7,364 nucleotides of DNA from Kiritimatiellia bacterium (lineage in GTDB: Bacteria; Verrucomicrobiota; Kiritimatiellia; RFP12; UBA1067), in the NCBI GenBank assembly GCA_016303225.1, contig JAEDMC010000149.1, positions 1 to 7,364 on the forward strand. The letters run 5' to 3'. The notes beneath the pieces are model-generated. The model did no database searches. It was not told where the DNA came from and saw only the letters and a list, made by a program, of their open reading frames with translations. Below, piece after piece: positions 4,772-7,364 of this stretch (position 1 is the stretch's first letter; the number at the start of each line of letters is the position of its first letter). The translations under genes were made by a program, and so were the position numbers.

Positions 4772-7279
4772 ATGTTTCCTGTCGAAGAGAAAACAGGAGA
4801 GATCGCCGCGGCGCTGGCGAAGAACCGCGACGTCGTGCTGACGGCTCCGCCCGGAAGCGGCAAGACGACGTGCGTGCCGCCGGCGCTTCTTGATGCGCCA
4901 TGGCTCAAGGGCAAGAAGATCGTGATGCTCGAGCCGCGGCGGATTGCCGCGCGCACGTGCGCGCAGTACATCGCGAAGAAACGGGGCGAATCGGTTGGCG
5001 AGACGGTCGGCTACTCGGTGCGGCTTGAGCGCAAGGTTTCGGCGAAGACGCGGCTCGAGATTGTGACGGAGGGACTGCTCACCAACCGGATTATGGCGGA
5101 CCCGGAGCTGGGCGACGTCGGGCTCGTCATCTTCGACGAGTTTCACGAACGGTCGCTGCAGTGCGATTTGGCGTTCGCGTTGGCGCTTGAGGTGCGGCGG
5201 GCGCTCAGGCCCGACCTGCGGCTCCTTGTCATGTCCGCGACTTTGGACGCGGACGAGATTGCCGCGCATCTCGGCGATGCGGACATCGTAAGGGCCGAGG
5301 GGCGAATGTTCCCCGTGGAGACGGTCTATCTCGGAGACCAGTCGGTGCCGGCGGCGGTGGCAAAGGCGCTCAAGGAGACGGATGGGGACGTCTTGTGCTT
5401 TTTGCCGGGAGAAGGTGAGATCAGAAAGACGCTGGCGCGTCTTTCTGAATTTCAGACTTCAGGTCTCGGATCTCGGATTGGCGGGACAGAGCAGGTTCGC
5501 ATTCTGCCACTTTACGGGAGCTTGCCGAAGGAGGAGCAGGATCGGGTTTTCGAGCCTGTCAATCAATCGAACGATCCGAACCATCGAATTGTCCGCAAGG
5601 TTGTCTTGGCCACCTCCATTGCCGAGACTTCCGTGACGATTGAAGGCGTGACGGCGGTCGTCGACTCAGGTCTGATGCGCGTGCCGCGGTTCTCGCCGTC
5701 GACGGGGATGTCGGGACTGGTGACGTTGCCCTTGACGCAGGACCGCGCTGAGCAACGGCGGGGGCGTGCGGGACGCGTGAGGGCGGGCGTCTGCTATCGG
5801 CTTTGGACGGAAGGGCAGCAGCAGTCTCGTCCAAAGAAGATGATGCCGGAGATTCTTGAGGCCGATCTCTGTTCGCTGGTGTTGACGAGCATTGCGTGGG
5901 GGGCGCTCGGATGTTGCGATTTGCCGTGGCTGACGCCGCCTGCGGCGAGCGCCTGGGAGCAGGCCGTGGGGCTTTTGAAGCTTCTGGGTGCGTTGGATGC
6001 GGACGGACGCCTGACGCCGAAGGGCGAACGAATGGCGAAGCTGCCCATGCATCCGCGGCTTGCAAACATGATGTGCTATTGTTTCAACACTGAGACACAG
6101 AGGCACAGAGAAGTGACCTGTTCTGTTTTAGCGGCCATTCTGGAGGAGGGCGGTCGCAGTCGGGAGACAGACGTCCGGAAGATATTTGATCGGGTGGTTG
6201 AAACTCCAGACAACCCCATTCACCGTCGGATTTTTCAGCTCTCCAAGAGATTTCTGTCCTCGGCCAAGTCTCTGTGCCTCCGTGACTCGGTGTTTGATCT
6301 TTCGGAAGGAGGGCTGCTCGCCCTCGCCTATCCCGATCGGATAGCCAAGAATCGCGGGAACGGGACGTTTCGGATGGTGAACGGACGCGGGGCGTTTTTG
6401 CCGGAGGACGATCCGATGGCGAAGGAACAGTACGTCGTCTGTTGCGAGCTCGACGACCGGATGGGAGACGCAAAAGTGTTTCTGGGTTGTCCGATAGCGG
6501 AAGAGGAAGTGGTCGAGCTGTTCGGTGGCAAGATCGTCGAGGAGCCGTATTGTGCGTGGGACAGGCAGAACGACTGCGTCAAATGCGTCATGCGGCGGAA
6601 ACTGGGCGAGATGGTGGTGGGGGAGAAGCCTCAGAACGCGAATCTTCGCGAATCGGGCGAATTGACGCGAAGCTTTTTAGGTGGCGTGAAGCTGAAGGGG
6701 ATCGAGAACCTGCCGTGTTGGGGCAAAGAGTCGCTGCAGTTGCGGGCAAGAATCAACTTTCTCAATCGAACAATCGAACATTCCGAACATTCGAACACAT
6801 CCCCTTGGCCACGGATTGACGAGGCGACCCTGCTGTCGGCCTTGGAGGGGTTTGTCGGCGGGATGACGAAGTGGAAAGACTTGGAGAAGCTTGACATCGC
6901 TGCGGTGATGGACTTCATCTTGTCCGAGGCGGGGCACGACCGTCGTGAGCTTGACCGGCTCGCCCCGACGCGGATGGAAGTGCCGAGCGGCAGTCACATG
7001 ACGATTCATTACGAAGGCGACGAGCCGACGGTGGAGGTGCGGCTGCAGGAGTGTTTCGGACTGATGGAGACGCCTAAGGTTGCCGGAGGAACGGTTCCCG
7101 TTGTGATGACGCTTTTGTCGCCGGCGCAGCGTCCGATTCAGATCACGAAGGATCTGGCAGGCTTTTGGAAAGGGGCGTATCAGCTCGTCCGTAAGGACAT
7201 GCGGGGACGCTATCCGAAGCATTATTGGCCAGAAGATCCCTTTACGGCCGTGGCGACGCGGCGGGTGCGTCCGAGGTGA
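4772..7279 (+). CDS. hrpB: ATP-dependent helicase HrpB
   Basis: A superfamily 2 DEAH-type RNA helicase; the exact cellular task of HrpB is not established. The 835 aa fit the family (about 800-850). Seen in order: Walker A APPGSGKTT (25-33), motif Ia LEPRRIAAR (53-61), TEGLL (99-103), motif II DEFH (122-125), motif III SATLD (155-159), motif V region VVLATSIAETSVTIEG (277-292), motif VI QRRGRAGR (328-335), the helicase-associated region (about 395-525, with LLALAYPDRIA 515-525) and the HrpB-specific C-terminus ending in RGRYPKHYWPEDP (811-823). The catalytic set is complete. In-frame repeat-derived segments lie at about 217-236, 263-273, 439-447, 500-508 and 664-677, all between conserved motifs. 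The ATG at 4772 fits the family N-terminus but has no Shine-Dalgarno site. It is the last gene of the cluster. Confidence 0.95.
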   Translation: MFPVEEKTGEIAAALAKNRDVVLTAPPGSGKTTCVPPALLDAPWLKGKKIVMLEPRRIAARTCAQYIAKKRGESVGETVGYSVRLERKVSAKTRLEIVTEGLLTNRIMADPELGDVGLVIFDEFHERSLQCDLAFALALEVRRALRPDLRLLVMSATLDADEIAAHLGDADIVRAEGRMFPVETVYLGDQSVPAAVAKALKETDGDVLCFLPGEGEIRKTLARLSEFQTSGLGSRIGGTEQVRILPLYGSLPKEEQDRVFEPVNQSNDPNHRIVRKVVLATSIAETSVTIEGVTAVVDSGLMRVPRFSPSTGMSGLVTLPLTQDRAEQRRGRAGRVRAGVCYRLWTEGQQQSRPKKMMPEILEADLCSLVLTSIAWGALGCCDLPWLTPPAASAWEQAVGLLKLLGALDADGRLTPKGERMAKLPMHPRLANMMCYCFNTETQRHREVTCSVLAAILEEGGRSRETDVRKIFDRVVETPDNPIHRRIFQLSKRFLSSAKSLCLRDSVFDLSEGGLLALAYPDRIAKNRGNGTFRMVNGRGAFLPEDDPMAKEQYVVCCELDDRMGDAKVFLGCPIAEEEVVELFGGKIVEEPYCAWDRQNDCVKCVMRRKLGEMVVGEKPQNANLRESGELTRSFLGGVKLKGIENLPCWGKESLQLRARINFLNRTIEHSEHSNTSPWPRIDEATLLSALEGFVGGMTKWKDLEKLDIAAVMDFILSEAGHDRRELDRLAPTRMEVPSGSHMTIHYEGDEPTVEVRLQECFGLMETPKVAGGTVPVVMTLLSPAQRPIQITKDLAGFWKGAYQLVRKDMRGRYPKHYWPEDPFTAVATRRVRPR
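5421..5477. repeat. Perfect 12-bp hairpin and tandem heptamer within hrpB
   Basis: Bases 5421-5432 (tcagaaagacgc) and 5437-5448 (gcgtctttctga) are perfect reverse complements around a 4-nt loop. Just after, tctcgga is repeated in tandem at 5464-5470 and 5471-5477. The hairpin codes for IRKTLARLSE (217-226), part of the helix that normally follows the PGxGEI motif; the tandem codes for GLGSRI (231-236), part of a loop longer than I would expect in HrpB. Confidence 0.7.
5560..5591. repeat. aatcgaac-type repeat within hrpB, first copy
   Basis: Degenerate units aatcgaac, gatccgaac and catcgaa follow one another. They encode VNQSNDPNHRI (263-273), an extra polar stretch before the conserved KVVLATSIAET motif. 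A second array of the same kind and orientation lies at 6763-6798. Confidence 0.6.
6086..6111. repeat. cacagag-type repeat within hrpB, left arm
   Basis: Contains gacacagaggcacagaga (6094-6111), a degenerate 8-9 nt tandem. It encodes NTETQRHRE (439-447). Its reverse complement matches 6269-6294 in 23 of 26 positions; 157 nt lie between the arms. Confidence 0.8.
6269..6294. repeat. cacagag-type repeat within hrpB, right (inverted) arm
   Basis: Inverted partner of 6086-6111, beginning tctctgtgcctc and ending ggtgtt. It is read in frame as SLCLRDSVF (500-508), just before the conserved LLALAYPDRIA segment. The 157 nt between the arms encode ordinary HrpB-like sequence. Confidence 0.8.
6763..6798. 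repeat. aatcgaac-type repeat within hrpB, second copy
   Basis: Four units of 8-9 nt (caatcgaa, caatcgaa, cattccgaa, cattcgaa) stand in tandem, the first two identical. They encode LNRTIEHSEHSNTS (664-677), an extra polar loop in the C-terminal part of HrpB. Same family and orientation as 5560-5591. Confidence 0.7.
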
Positions 7280-7309
7280 TGCGGCAACGGTGAATTGCAA
7301 GCATTTGTA

Positions 7310-7356
7310 GTAGTCGGTCACTCAACACCGCTTCGCGGCATTGAGCGCCCGACTAC
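7310..7356. repeat. Long hairpin after hrpB
   Basis: Arms 7310-7331 and 7335-7356 (each 22 nt, outer ends gtagtcgg and ccgactac) pair in 18 of 22 positions by strict complementarity around a 3-nt loop, with some mismatches tolerable as G-U. The copy of gcatttg at 7301-7307 recurs at 7358-7364, flanking the hairpin like a short direct repeat. It begins 31 nt after the hrpB stop. It could end transcription of the cluster, but no T-run follows within the window, so a palindromic repeat element is at least as likely. Confidence 0.7.
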
Positions 7357-7364
7357 AGCATTTG

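Noticed and set aside
6112..6268. Segment between the hrpB inverted arms as a foreign insert
   Set aside because: It encodes ordinary HrpB-like sequence (SVLAAILEEGG and following helices), so only the arms look added.
1..7364. CRISPR array, tRNA or rRNA genes
   Set aside because: No regularly spaced exact repeats with unique spacers and no cloverleaf or rRNA signature were found on either strand by eye.

Overview
This window is a one-directional (+ strand) cluster of six protein-coding genes: prs (ribose-phosphate pyrophosphokinase), pth (peptidyl-tRNA hydrolase), hydF ([FeFe]-hydrogenase maturation GTPase), a PHP-family phosphatase of the histidinol-phosphatase type, yggS (PLP-homeostasis protein) and hrpB (DEAH-type RNA helicase). 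It is GC-rich bacterial DNA. HydF implies anaerobic hydrogen metabolism. The housekeeping genes give no firm taxonomic placement; the repeat style and gene mix would suit an anaerobic, probably uncultured, gut or sediment bacterium, perhaps of the Planctomycetota-Verrucomicrobiota-Kiritimatiellota group. That placement is only a guess.

Layout. Bases 1-70 are the 3' end of a group II intron: the 3' arm of domain V and a complete domain VI with a bulged adenosine. Bases 71-130 hold nothing I recognise. A twin palindromic repeat (131-217) follows, then an extended -10 promoter (282-290) and a good ribosome-binding site in front of prs. The six genes then run to 7279 with gaps of 27-67 nt, apart from pth and hydF, which overlap. 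No further promoter is convincing, so prs to hrpB may be one transcription unit. A 22-bp hairpin (7310-7356) lies just after hrpB.

The most striking feature is a set of short-period (mostly 7-10 nt) degenerate tandem repeats of several unrelated families. They fill almost every intergenic gap and also occur, in frame, inside hydF, yggS and hrpB, where they add low-complexity peptide to otherwise conserved proteins. Several come as inverted pairs: around the prs-pth gap, inside hydF, on both sides of yggS, and inside hrpB. In the gaps they replace normal leader sequence, so most downstream genes lack a clear Shine-Dalgarno site, and the copy before yggS itself supplies a purine-rich one.

Functionally the genes are mostly housekeeping: nucleotide precursor supply (Prs), translation quality control (Pth), vitamin B6 homeostasis (YggS) and RNA metabolism (HrpB). 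HydF is the specialised member. It stands apart from hydE, hydG and any hydrogenase gene in this window, and its GTPase domain seems to lack one of the standard nucleotide-recognition motifs.
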